DNA of 64,000 nt. It comes from Dichomitus squalens LYAD-421 SS1 (taxonomy: Eukaryota; Basidiomycota; Agaricomycetes; Polyporales; Polyporaceae). The translations under genes were made by a program, and so were the position numbers. A model generated the notes under the pieces. It searched no databases, was not told where the DNA came from, and was given only the letters and a program-made list of their open reading frames with translations. Below are positions 11,133-22,565 of the stretch, in pieces. Where the stretch lies: positions 274,761 to 338,760 of the forward strand of contig NW_006766913.1 in NCBI RefSeq assembly GCF_000275845.1, given 5' to 3'. Positions within the stretch are counted from its first letter, which is position 1. Each line of letters opens with the position of its first letter.

Positions 11133-12226
11133 GTCATGAGGAGAAATATGGCATCTCTTGCATGGCGATATCTCCCGACAGCCAGTGGATCTCAACGGGA
11201 GGAGGTGGCGTAGTGATCATGCTGTGGCGAGCGAGCGATGGCGTTGTCGTCCACGACTGGGCAGCGCATCACTGCAACTCCCTAGCTTTCTCCCCCGACA
11301 GTCATCAACTCGCTTCTTGCGGTACGGACGGTCGAGTACACCTCTGGGATGTCGTAAACGGCCAACATCTCGCATCGCTAGGCTACCCGGCCGTCGAATC
11401 CTCAGAGAACCGCTCTGGCATCGTCTCCGACGTCGACACAATGTGCGCCTGGTCTCCAGATGGCGCTCAATTCGTAGAAGCATCTAGCCCCTGGCTTGGG
11501 GCGGGGACGGTGCGAGTGTGGGATGCACACACTTTCCAGCAGATCTCTACGATCACCGGATTCCCCGGTCGCACCACACCTGTCGCTTCGCTGCCAGACA
11601 CCTGGTGGTGGGCGGTGTTCGCCTTTGGCCGACCGAGGATGCTAGGGGCGCTGACCACAAGCGGAGCTCCTTCGAGTCAGCGGAAATACGGCCCTTTCAC
11701 CATCGTCGCCTGCGCATATGACCCCTCGAGCTCGCGCGTCGCAACGGGAACCGGCAACGGGGAGGTCTGTATATGGTCCACTCACGATGTCGACTGGTCC
11801 GAGCTGGTCCTCCATCCGGCCGGAGAGCGAGGTGCATCCACGGAGATGTCCGTAGAATTCTCGCCCGACGGCCGCTTACTCCTCTCAGTCTCGAAGTTTG
11901 CTGGTGGAGTTGTCATCTGGGACTCGCACAGCGGCTGCAGGCTCCGGTCCTTGGAACCTGATGAGGACGAGCCCAGGTTCAGTTCGGCGTGCTTTTCACC
12001 GGATGGCAAGTACGTTGCTACTGGGTCGCTGGACGGCGTCATACGGTTCTGGAGTACAGTGGATTGGGCAGTCGCTGGAGCGCTCGCAGAACACTCCTCG
12101 GAGATTGACCGGATGGTGTTCGCTCCCAACGGGGAATTCTTGGTATCGACGGCAGACGAGTCAGTTTTGATCCTGCACGTTCATGACCTGATAGCGCGGG
12201 GGTGGATATCGGCAAGGAGTCCATGA
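11133..12226 (+). CDS. WD40-repeat protein
   Basis: A single long exon encodes about 364 residues of WD40 beta-propeller repeats. Visible repeat cores are CMAISPDSQWISTGGG...IMLWRA, SLAFSPDSHQLASCG...VHLWDV, CAWSPDGAQFVEA...VRVWDA, CAYDPSSSRVATGTGNG...CIWST, VEFSPDGRLLLSVS...VIWDS, CFSPDGKYVATGSLDG...RFWST, and a final FAPNGEFLVSTADES. That gives seven blades, enough for one propeller. The stop is TGA at 12224-12226. There is no ATG in frame before the first repeat (the open frame begins with a GTG at 11063, and a TAG lies just upstream), so a 5' exon must exist. The only candidate I see is the preceding F-box gene. The partner and process are unknown; such proteins are scaffolds. Confidence 0.78.
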
Positions 12227-15027
12227 TGTTGTCTAGAACTTAGGCTCCCCTCGTAATCCTTAGGACTCATCGAGTAGTGTACGCACCGCTTTTGACGCTA
12301 TGGGAAAGTGGGTATGCTCAATCGGAGCCCAAATCGATGCCCTATGGGCTTGTTACCTATGAGAGGGTTCTACGCATGTGACATGTACTGATGATGACCT
12401 ACAGGGAGGGCTACAAGCATGCGGGCCTCAAGAACTTAAATGAGTAAACGGTAACTGCAAAAATAGCATTTGTGTCAAATGGCGCATCTGATGCCAGTAC
12501 TGCTGGACGGCGGCGCCGGAGGGCGCCTTCCATGCCGACCGGACCGTCTAGGAAGGTTCAGGGCAGGCAACGCGTAGCCACACGCATCGCTGCTGTTCAG
12601 CCATACATTTCACTTTTCTGTCTTCTCCTTCTCATCCTCTCAAATCATCAGCGGCTCGAACATCAATATTGACGCGATAGCATTGAAACTGAGTTCCGGT
12701 TTGACTGGACTACTGTGTCCTTTGGGGTTCGCGTCCGGTTTGCTTGACCCCTGTCAACTCGAGATCAGGGCGGGAAATTTAGTTGTCAATGTGCCTCTCA
12801 AGATCATGAGCGGCCTTGCAAGCTAAGTCATTGTGAAGTGCGTCTTCTGCTACCTACGTGGCTGGGCCATGTGCCTGTAATGGGAAGGTGCGTGCATCCG
12901 ATTGCCCGGTGATTGTGTCGCTCTTTCGTGATATGCGTGTATGTCCTCAGATTCTGTCGTCTGAAACGCAGACATCGCCTCGCTGAATGCCTGGAAAGCT
13001 CATTGCGTCGTCCACGGTTGCGTCCCCGTGCAGTCGGACGAGGCTCACCTTCACTACGATGTGTTCAAGACTCCTGCGAGGCGTAAGAGCGCGGTCGATG
13101 ACAAGAAGGATGTCGTCCGGCACACATATCTCCAACGCCCAGGTATGACTCTCGCCACATGAATCTCTTCGTGTCCATCTACGAGAGACTACGAGTTAGG
13201 CATGCGCTGCCTCTGCGGTATGGGTGAACGCACAGAGTACGGCATCTCGCACGTATTCAGCTCCATCGTAACCACGTCCGCGGACGCGATGGACGAGTAC
13301 GAGTATCACCACGCGCCCGAAGAGCTGCGCAGCGTTGCGGCGGTAAGGCTCGAAATCCTCTGCACCAGCCCCGACACGCAACCAGTTGTCGGTGTGCGCA
13401 ACGTCGGCCTCGCGTGCGACCACAGAGGCGGGTGATTTTAAATTGGAGCAGCGAGCTCGGGGTACAGTTGCGGGTAGTATGTTGATGACACCTATCCTGC
13501 CGCGACCGGGTAGCGTACGACTTGGGCACCGAGTGCCTTCTCGATCCCCAGAAAGGGGCCAGGCACGACGCGTCTCATCCGTTCTTCTGGATCGCCCTGC
13601 CGGGCAATCGGTCGGAGTCCATCGCGACGCACACAGAGTCATAAGGAGACCAAGACTCGATCGTGAGCCGGGCTGGGATGTTAGCGACGGATGCGGCACA
13701 GATGGATGTGGATTTTGTCCTGGAGGGCGTGAAGCGGGCCGGTCGAACGGCTCAGCACAGATTTGGCTGTCGCCTGTTTTCCGTAGGAGATTGTTCCACA
13801 AGACGATATCTTGACCGACGTGGTTGCTGTCAATGGCCTCCTTGCAAGCTTTCTTTCTGAAACACCTGGCGGTGTCTTGAGCGGACAAGCCAGTACGATT
13901 ATTCTGAGGAGTTGAGCGGGCGGTGGCATCTCGCGTTCACCTGCATCTGCTGAGACCCCTGAGACCTGTCGCTATCGTTGCGGACCGTAATGCGGTTCCT
14001 GGTTGCCTGAGCACTCTCTGCTATTTTCTCCCAACAGCTAACTTGCGTCCTTCGCCATGCCCATCCAACAGAGCTTCCCTCTACATCAAACCCAGGACCG
14101 AGGCGGTACGCTTGCCGATCGGGTTGCCGCCCGAACCTCTTCTGCAGCGAACAACTGTCATGCTGGCGTTCTCTTCCAAACGATGCGGTTTCGCGCCTTC
14201 TCAGTCGTGCGGCTCTCTGCCACGGGTTGATAGTGCGACTGTCCACCTGACGGGACGCTGTCGCACTCGCGCTCGTATCGTTGCTACCTTTGTGGCTTCA
14301 CAACACCCTCAAGTCAGCGGTACGTATGCGGTCACAGCCTCCAGAGAGTATTCCCGTGCACGCTCCCTCGAATGCCGCATTTGCTCCGGTCCACAATGGC
14401 GGGTAAATCAGTTCTTATTGTTCAGTCTCTATCTCTCAAAAACAGAACCGTCTCTATGTGTGCCGCTCTCAAGAGGCTCTTGTATTCGCTAGGATTGAAT
14501 CAACAGAAGCGCCTGCTTCTCTCGAGGCAGCACCGCTCCCGGACGATCCCGATCCTCGATGCGGTAGGCGCATCCTCACACTTCAACGGATATACGGCAT
14601 GTAGTCTCATGGCATGTCGTAGAGCATGGGAAGGAGTCTTATTCATCCGTGTCTCAAGTGAAAACGTGCTCGGTGCCAGATTCGCCATGATACTCTCCGG
14701 AAATGCTGCAGCACTGCAGTCCCTGCGCGTCGACTCTTGACGGCGTTGCATGTCCACCAGACGTAGTGCCAGGGTGCGCCGCCGCCCAGGCGCAGAGAGA
14801 TCTCGCTAGAGATTGCTTCCAAGGGGAAGACAGAAACGAACAACGAGATCTCTCGGCGATTGTAATCCGGCGATGAGAGAGCGCTGACGCCAGACGTAGA
14901 ACCGCACTTGCATCTCTGGGCTGCAGGTGGATCGTTTGAGCGTTGTACATAAGTGCGTGGTGCAGATCTCTTTTTCTTCGTTAGCTTCGTGACCCTCTCT
15001 CAGCCTCAGCCCCAGACTCAGAGCGTG
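12227..15027. other. Region with possible gene relics only
   Basis: About 12956-13437 on the plus strand has two stretches that look coding: one reading SLNAWKAHCVVHGCVPVQSD and ending before a GTATGA donor, the other starting MRCLCGMGERTEYGISHVF at 13202. Near 13519-13643 a frame reads DLGTECLLDPQKGARHD and ends PGNRSESIATHTES before TAA. I cannot join them into one protein and do not recognise the family, so a decayed or unusual gene is possible. From 13650 to 15020 the frames on both strands (up to 189 codons at 13923-14492) lack family signals. Confidence 0.35.
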
Positions 15028-17214
15028 ATGTCTTCAGGCTTCAGTATTCCCGCCGCACCCTCGCTCGGGAACACCTTTGGTGCTATCATGATCAGCACGT
15101 TCGTCTCGTTGATGTACGGCTTCATTATAATCACTACTCAAGCCACTGACGCGTCGAGACAGGCTGTATGGTCTGACGGCTCATCAGACATTTCGGTATT
15201 TCCGGACATACCGTACAGACATTCCTCTTTTCAAGACATTAGTATGTCCCCACTGCATATGTTAACGTGCGTCGGGTCTTAATCACTCTTGAATCCTAGG
15301 TATTTGCTCTATTGTGAGAATGTTATTTCTCGCTTAGATTACATGCAGCTGAGTTCCGGAAAAGCACTGCCGACACTTTCCACTCCATCACGCTTATGCA
15401 TATGTGGTACGTAGTGTCGCTATGAGGAACGTTCTATCAGCACGCTATACTTCAGGAACATCCAGCTACTACTACTTCGTCATCAATTATTTCAACCCAC
15501 TCGCCTTGCTCGTGAGTGTATGGTACGTGCGTTCGACATACAGCGTCACTATGTATCCTTGACTCCTCAAGCTCTTCAGGTCTATCCAGGTAGGTATCGA
15601 AACCTGGCTCACTCGTCATGACACCTTTGAAACATCGTGTCTCTCTGCAAGGCACTTCCTCTCTCTACGGTGAGTCGACGCCCATACTTGCCCGTGTTGT
15701 TGCACACCATATCTGACGAGGCTCTAGGGAGTCACAGTGCTGCTCACCCAAAGGTGCGCTTCGACCAGCCTGACCATCCTGTCTATGCTCATTATCTTGC
15801 AGCTTTTATGTTCGCCGCATATATCTTGGTATGCTTTCCTTCTGACCTTGCCGCAGCGAGATACTCACTTTATGTATTTCAGTCGGCAAACATTATCTTC
15901 CGGTTGTCGCAGTCGTCGTATGATTGTTTCCCCGCTGCAGCGCCGAATACTCTATTCACCCCTAAGCAGATCATGTTGATGCTCGTCGAGGTCGGCTTCA
16001 TTGTCGGTGAGATATTCGTCAATCCTAGAAGGGCCCCCAGTGCTTATACTTGAACAGCCGCCAGCCTTGAGACGTCAGTAAATTTTCCGTGCTTCATGCT
16101 TCGACGAAAGGCAGCCTCTCATGTCCGGAGTTATGTCTAGCTTCAGCAATGATACTTTCGAGGGCCTGAGCAGCCATACGGTGCGTCTCCAAGTCTACTA
16201 CTCTCTTATCCTACGTCTCACAGGTACTGCATACGCTCTCAAACATTGCAGTGGATGGACGCGGCGCTCTTCGCTGTCGCGACATCGGTCGATCTCATAT
16301 TGACAGGCGCTCTCCTGTTCATACTAAGAAGTAATCAAACACGGTTCCAACGGTGCGCCCATTATGTTCACAATGACCCCCATGATACAGAACACTGAGT
16401 ACTAAGGAAATACAGGACCAAGACTATATTAGACACCCTGTCGCTATATGCTGTCATCGCCAGTGCGTCTTTCTCCACTTGGGTGCCAGTGACTCATCGT
16501 GATTGACGTAATACGCACACAGCTGGTATTAACACGTATTTATCCCTCTTTTTAAGCCGTTTCATCCACAACAAGTGATCTGATGTCTCGTATAGTGCTC
16601 TGACCATTCCCGCATTTGTATGCGTACGTTCCATTTTCCCCGGACGCATCAATACAGGCATCTAGGCTGAACGTATCGAAGTCCATAGTGCTGCCTGAGA
16701 CTTTCGTCTACTTTGCAATCGCCATGCCTGCAATGAAAGGTGGGTTTTTCGTTCATAACAGACATTATTCCTCTGAAGAGCCACGCGGATAACCATCTCA
16801 ATCCCGCCTCTGCACATAAGTCTACTCAAACTCGGTGCTTGCAATGCTTAACTGTCGTCAAGCACTGTCCGAGCACACCTCAAGCGGTTCCCACTACACG
16901 CCAGCCATTGGGATGAGCACCATCAAGCGCAAGGATCGGAGTGGAGGAGCGAGCGCAACGCAGGATTCGGTAAGTTGATTACCCTAGATGACGTGATCAA
17001 CTTAGGGCTAATACAGGATCATGGGAAGACATCACTCCCGTCTTCCTATGCGATCGTCAGAATAGAGACGGCGAAGTCTGCAGCACAGGAAAACATAGTT
17101 CTCGATGAGAGGAAGGATGTGAATATGAGCCCAAGTATGAATCTGAGAGACGACTCGGAGGTGTTTGAGAGAAGCCGGAAAGATGATCTGCAAGCTGTGG
17201 GGTACATAGTATGA
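15028..17214 (+). CDS. DUF6534 membrane protein, array copy A
   Basis: DUF6534 proteins are fungal seven-helix membrane proteins of unknown role, greatly expanded in Agaricomycetes. The ATG at 15028 gives IPAAPSLGNTFGAIMISTF. The next exon (after GACAG near 15172) reads LYGLTAHQTFRYFRTYRTD. Later exons carry DTFHSITLMHMC, YYYFVINYFNPLALLV, FYVRRIYL, GKHYLPVVAVV, IMLMLVEVGFIV, WMDAALFAVATSVDLILTGA and YSNSVLAMLNCRQAL, which is the family order. A charged cytoplasmic tail rich in Ser, Lys and Asp ends at TGA 17212-17214. Introns are many and short and were read by family pattern, so some boundaries are approximate. No in-frame break was found along this path, so I judge it intact. Confidence 0.75.
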
Positions 17215-17927
17215 GGTCGGCGTGTGCGACGAACCTCACGGCCTTCAATCTCTCATATACACTACGTCTGCATTGGTTATGAAGGGTGTAATCTTGACAA
17301 TGTATCTAGCCTTGACCGGATTGAAAGCAACACAACTACCTGCGTACCACCCCGCCGGACCTGACTGTACATCACCCAGAGAGACGGTCAAGCACGGGGT
17401 CTCCAACATACAGAGAGTTATAGTACACCCAGTCACTGTCACCTAGCTCCGCTGCTCCGGACCCGGCCCAACCGGCGCTCTGATACCAGAAACAGGGTTG
17501 GCGGTCGCTACCCTCCAAAAAAGGAGCAAAAACGCTGATGTCACATAATTTGTCAGCACTGATATTCCGTTTTGGGGCTTAGGGACTGGGGTCCGGAGCT
17601 GGGCGCCGGGACCAGGACCGGGAAAGGCGTACATTCCCGGTCCATTTCTCTGTCCCGGTTTGGGTCCGGGGCATTGGCCAATGCCCGTCGTGATGTACCG
17701 TCATAGCCGTGCTCCGCTCTGGCTCGGAGTTACATAGAACGTCCGGCTTTGAGGACCGACTGCGTGTGCAAAGAGTCACATACGGGCCCATCGCCATGAA
17801 AACAGCTGCCAAATTCCGGACTTCGGCTCCGCACGGCGCTCTAGTAAGTCAAATCTTGAAGTATTGTGCTTCCGGCGTCGGCTCTTTCGCCTGACTGACC
17901 CTCACCACCACTATCGACCTCAGCACC
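17215..17927. other. Intergenic region with GC-rich inverted repeats
   Basis: Between about 17450 and 17690 the sequence has repeated CCGGGACC/GGTCCGG-type blocks. CTCCGGACCC near 17453 is inverted as GGGTCCGGAG near 17588. ACCGGGA near 17615 is inverted as TCCCGGT near 17635. A perfect 18-base palindrome occupies 17669-17686. The composition differs from the flanks. This may be a small non-autonomous mobile element, but no open frame or target-site duplication was seen. Confidence 0.4.
17669..17686. repeat. Perfect 18-base palindrome
   Basis: GGGCATTGGCCAATGCCC reads the same on both strands. It contains two overlapping CCAAT-type motifs (ATTGG and CCAAT), so it may be a paired binding site in the promoter region of the reductase gene starting at 17928, about 240 bases downstream. 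Confidence 0.6.
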
Positions 17928-19477
17928 ATGGCCCCAGTCACTAATGGACGCTATGTTTTCAACGAGTACCCTACCGGTACGTCTATCGCTTAGGTTAAAA
18001 CCTGGGAACCTCGCTGCATCACAACGTGATTTCCGTTAGGCTATCCAGTTCTTGACAAGACCCTCAGTTATGACGCCACCAACGCCATAGACCTCTGGAA
18101 CGTCCCTCTCAATGGCGGAACCCTCATCAAGGTCCTCGTGTTGTCTATCGATCCATTCCTTCGGAACCGCATGGATATGCCGGATCCCGAGGCTGCATTC
18201 AGTGTAAGGTATTGCTGCCCTCGCCACTTCTAAAGAGACTTATCAGATACACCACATCCAGTGGTCCTTCAAGAAAGGCGAGCCGTGTGTACTCCATCTG
18301 CTATCGCCCTGCTCCATTTGCTGAACCCTTGACCATAGAATCGAGGGTTACGGTGTGGGAGTCGTCCTCCGCACGGAGAACTCGGCCTTGAAGAAAGGCG
18401 ATCTCGTCTATGGACTCTACGGTGAGTTCATCCCCGGCTTCCAAATTCAGTTTCACTCATTCTCTGCTTCCACTCTGGCAGATTTTCAGGAGTATGTAAT
18501 CTGGCCTGGACTTCCCGCCAACGGCATCTCGCGTGTCCTGGAGAATAAGGAGAACCTCCCATTGTCGGCTTATGTAGGCGTGGCTGGAATGCCTGGTATG
18601 TACAATACGCCACGGTGAACCTATCTAACATGTCTATCCAGGCCAGACCGCATACTACGGCTGGAAGGAGTACGCATCGCCCAAGAATGGCGAAGTCGCA
18701 TTTGTCACTACCGGCGCCGGTATGAATTTCTGGATCGTATCATGTAGTCGTACTGGAACCACCTGTTTCTTATGTGCTAGGTCCGATCGGAGCGTAAGTC
18801 GCCGTACTCTGTTTACTCAGCTTCAATTACTCATTGCCGTATTGTGGTGCAGTACCGTCATCCAATTTGCCAAAGCCGCGGGCCTCAAGGTCATCGCATC
18901 GGCCGGATCCGACGAGAAGGTCGCGTACATGAAGTCCATCGGCGCCGATGTGGCCTTCAACTACAAGACCACTAAGACTGCCACAGTCCTCCAGAAGGAA
19001 GGTCCCATCAACATGTGGGTATATCGAACTCAGACGGCTATTACCGGTCGTTGATTTGAGATAACTAGATTCTGGGACAACGTCGGTGGGGAGACCTTTG
19101 AGGCGGCCATCGAATACGCCGCAACCGGCGCGCGCTTCCTTGTAAGCGACTCATGGCCTCTGCGAGCCTGACTCATCTTTCCTCCGTAGCAATGCGGCTC
19201 GGCGTCTACGTATAACGCGACCGAAGTGTACCCCGTGAAGAACCTCACCAAGATCACTGTGAAGGAGCTGCACATTCACGGCTTCAACGTCGCCGGAAGT
19301 CTAGCTACGAAGTACCGCGAGGAGTTCTACGCAACAGTGCCTGGACAGATCGCTCGCGGAGAACTAAAGTACAAGGAGTATGTCCTCCGTGGATTAAACT
19401 TGGCGGGCCAAGGTCTCCTCGACGTCTTAACCGGGAAGAATTTCGGGAAGTGCGTCATCATCGTCGCGGATGAATGA
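17928..19477 (+). CDS. NADP-dependent alkenal/enone double-bond reductase (MDR family)
   Basis: The protein belongs to the zinc-independent medium-chain reductases that include prostaglandin/leukotriene reductases and plant alkenal double-bond reductases; these reduce alpha,beta-unsaturated carbonyls using NADPH in the cytosol. Exons in order encode MAPVTNGRYVFNEYPTG, SIDPFLRNRMDMPDPEAAFS, IEGYGVGVVLRTENSALKKG, DFQEYVIWPGLPANGISRVL, GQTAYYGWKEYASPKNGEVA, the nucleotide-binding stretch VTTGAGPIGATVIQFAKAAG, FWDNVGGETFEAAIEYAATG and a C terminus ending GKCVIIVADE. The AGPIGATV loop replaces the usual GAxGxVG motif and the SIDP(F/Y)xRxRM motif is typical. All splice phases I checked agree. A partial, broken duplicate lies at 22295-22565. 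The substrate is not predictable. Confidence 0.85.
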
Positions 19478-22294
19478 TCGCGCAGTGTCGAGGTATGCAA
19501 AGAGAATAGCTTGCGAAGGGGCGGCCTTTGGAGATATCGGGTCGTTTGGTACATGCTGTCATCTCAACGGTTCTCGCTGCCACATTGATGATTGATCGAA
19601 GGATCGTATACACATTCCACGAGCACGCCCTCTTTCTGGTGACCTTGAGACTTTAGGACCCAGGGAACGTGATGCTCGGGTGTGCGATATCACTGCCGAG
19701 ATGCTAGTCGCTATATACAGGCAACCCTCCCATCGTCTTGAATTCGAGGGGATCACGGTATGCGTGGGACTAGCAAAGAGCTGCGCGAGGTTGCCCATCC
19801 CAGAAGTTGATGGACTATGGTAAAGGCGTGAGGGTAAGGGTGCTGGTGCGCATGCAAGCGGGGTTTCGGACGGTGGCAACGTGAGCCCCAATGCCGGTGC
19901 AAGGGGTGCTTGTGGTGCAGGAGAGGACGACCAGGAGTGGATGGCGCGGTGACAGTAAGTCGCACTGTTGCATACGGAGCGAGCAAGGCTCGTTGTCACT
20001 GTCATGCTACGAGTGCCTGTCCCAGGATGAATGTTCGCAGTACTAGTAGCCTTGAAGGCATCGGTGAGCTGTATTTCTGATCAACATGAGACCAAGGGTA
20101 CATACCATACCGAGCGGTCCAGCTAATTACACAAAGACATTCTGTAAGACGAGACGCTCCCACCATCTATAGTACAGGAGCCCACTCACTAATGCGCACA
20201 GTCCCATCCCGGATCCCCAAGCGTTTCCACGGCTGCGGATGTCATAAGACGGGGGTATTACAGCAAGTCGTAACACATATCGTCAATCTCTTCTCGCTGA
20301 GGCCTGGTCCAGCATCGGCGGTTGAAGGCTAAGCTGCTGCCCAAATAATCGCCTCTGTCTAGCATACGTCCGGAACTGACTCAGCTCTAGGACCTCGGGA
20401 GGAATATGGGACTGACGAGGATCAGAGGGAAAAGCTTCTCCAGATCACCGCCGGGTGTAATGACATCAGCGAAGACTCTACGTTGTATGGTGATGCGGAA
20501 CGCCTAGTCACGCTTATGTTTGAAGACCTGTCGCATCCAGCCAGCTAGCACGGCGGTAGGGGCAAGCCGATGAGCGTTTCGAATACGCCACATGCCTCAA
20601 AGCTAGGCGCACTTACGAACGAGGGGCTCGTAGAAGCGAGAGTTGCCGCACGACCGAGACTGGGCCATCCGACAACGTAGACGCAGTAGTACACTGGAAG
20701 CTTGTGTACAGTATCAATATCACACGAGGGTTGCGGCTTCGTGAGCATCGCTGAAGGCAGTTGAGTAGACAGCACGGTCCAGTCATTTACAACGACGTCG
20801 CCTGCTTAGGCGGGAGGTCCCGTTGCATTGCTGTTGTCGACTCTCGAGCCGAAGTCGAGATTTTACAGACACAGGGGCAGTCTAGGGCGTTTCGAGCACA
20901 TGCCCGAGATAGTCGTCAGTCCACGCGAGAAAGAAAGCTAACTCGAAGAGCGCGCAATAGGCCGTCAAGCGAGGCACAGCGACGAACTTCTGAACCGTGG
21001 GATTGATCTGTTTTCGCTCGCCTCCACATAAGTGAGAGAGCGAAAGGCACCGTCGGAGAAAGACCTTGCCAGATAGCGGGATGTATTCGTCTATCAATAT
21101 ATCACCCGTGGAGGCGTATGACTCCGCGGCAAGGTCCGTCGATAGGCCTGATCCGCGGACGCACCATCACGTGTCTCATTTCTGCTGCCCACGCTCGGCT
21201 ACCGCCGGTGAGCACACCTGGTCGTTCCCTGCTACTCTCAGGCTACATATGCCTTTGGAAACCACTTGCCCTCATCCACCACCCCGATCGTATGGTCACA
21301 TCCTTTGATTCTTGTGGGACAAGTTTTGTATGTTTTCCGTCTGTCTCTGTCTATTTCGACTTTCTTTATACTCCATGCTACCGCTTTCTCATTCACCGCA
21401 AGGACGCGCGGCTGTGACTGCCCATCCCCGCACGGCTTTTCTCGGTCGCGTAGGTTGTTCGCTATGTCACCCCACGACCTCTCTGCCGACGCTGAAAGGC
21501 GTAGTTCTATCCATACAGCTTTTCTGTCCCCCAAGCTGCTTTCCTTTTTTGCGACGCTCGTTCTGGTGCTCCTGTTGACCCACAATTGCAACTCGTCTCC
21601 TGCTATGGCGCCTTCGGCCTTCCGTTCATGCAGTCTGCCCTTTCATACACATTACATCCAGCTTCGCGGAAGGCAATTTTCTCGCTCGCAACGTCGTCGA
21701 CGGCCCCTTTGCCCTACGACGCTGAGCTTAAGTTCAATCCGGCGCCGCAGCTCACAGCTACTTCCGCTTTTTCCCCTGCGGTCTGCACACGCCCCTCAGC
21801 CCGCCTCTTTGGGAAAAGGTTTGGTGAAGTCCTCTCTTCGGGGCGGATCTCCGCTCACACGTGCTGTGCAGAGTCAGTCTATGCACCTCAGCGCACTTAA
21901 CTGTATGTCGGCACGTGCTTGTTGAGCCGTTCTACGGAACGCGTTCTGCTCTTTTTAACGCTTCTTCCTATCGGCTGGATTCCCTCGTGGACGCGTGTGT
22001 CTACCTGTTCTTAGTGCTCTTGGGTGTCTCGTCTCACTTCCTTTCCTCCGCCCTTCTCGTTTACCGTGATGGGCCGAAGTACCCCCTGAGTGCCCAACTG
22101 AACATAAATGAACATGTTGCCTTACCTTCGCAGGGCGTCGCCTCCCCCTCCCGTGTGCGAGCGGGACGCTGCAGCGTGTTATTCAAAGCCAGCTGCTAAT
22201 AATAGAACATGTGCAACCTGGTGAGTCGGCTAACCGGGGGCCGAGGTCATCATTGAAAAATATCGTGCAACGGGAGTCCGTCGATGAGGACTCC
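19478..22294. other. Intergenic region, partly pyrimidine-rich
   Basis: From 19480 to 19740 the 3' flank of the reductase has a diverged copy at about 22570-22850. No gene was recognised from 19750 to 21050. From about 21170 to 22200 the plus strand is pyrimidine-rich and gives several open frames (up to 219 codons at 21266-21925) whose translations are Ser/Arg/Leu-rich without family signals. This may be a relic of a repeat, but no terminal repeats or reverse transcriptase motifs were seen. Confidence 0.4.
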
Positions 22295-22565
22295 TCCTCA
22301 CCACCAATATCTATCCTGTTCAGAACCTCAGTCAACTTACTATGCAGGAGCTGCGCATTCAGTGTCTCACGGTCGTCGGAAGCTTAGCTTCGCAGTATCG
22401 CGACGTCTCGAACACGACAGTGCCTGGACAGATCGCTCTCGGGGAGATAAAGTACAAGGAATGTATCGTGCGTGGATCAGACAAAGCGGGCCAAGGTCTC
22501 CTCCACGTCTAAAGCGAGGAAGATTTGGGGAAATGCGTCATCGTTGTTACGGATGAACGAACGTC
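22295..22565 (+). pseudogene. Truncated duplicate of the double-bond reductase 3' end
   Basis: The segment matches the last exon of the reductase at 17928-19477 nearly base for base in places, for example ACAGTGCCTGGACAGATCGC and GCGGGCCAAGGTCTCCTC. In the matching frame it reads VPGQIALGEIKYKEC, then DKAGQGLLHV and a TAA at 22510-22512, then EEDLGKCVIVVTDE, and the original stop TGA has become CGA. No upstream exons (cofactor-binding part) are present. Similarity continues past the gene to about 22850, so this is a segmental copy and not a retrocopy. Confidence 0.8.

Noticed and set aside
12472..12672. Small plus-strand frame with an Arg run and a hydrophobic stretch resembling a tail-anchored protein
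   Set aside because: The frame begins with GTG and not ATG, and there is no other support.
13196..13888. 230-codon minus-strand open frame
   Set aside because: The opposite strand has more protein-like fragments over the same bases, and the translation is Arg/Pro-rich in the way antisense frames of GC-rich DNA are.
21266..21925. 219-codon plus-strand open frame
   Set aside because: Ser/Arg/Leu-rich product of a pyrimidine-rich region with overlapping open frames; no domain.
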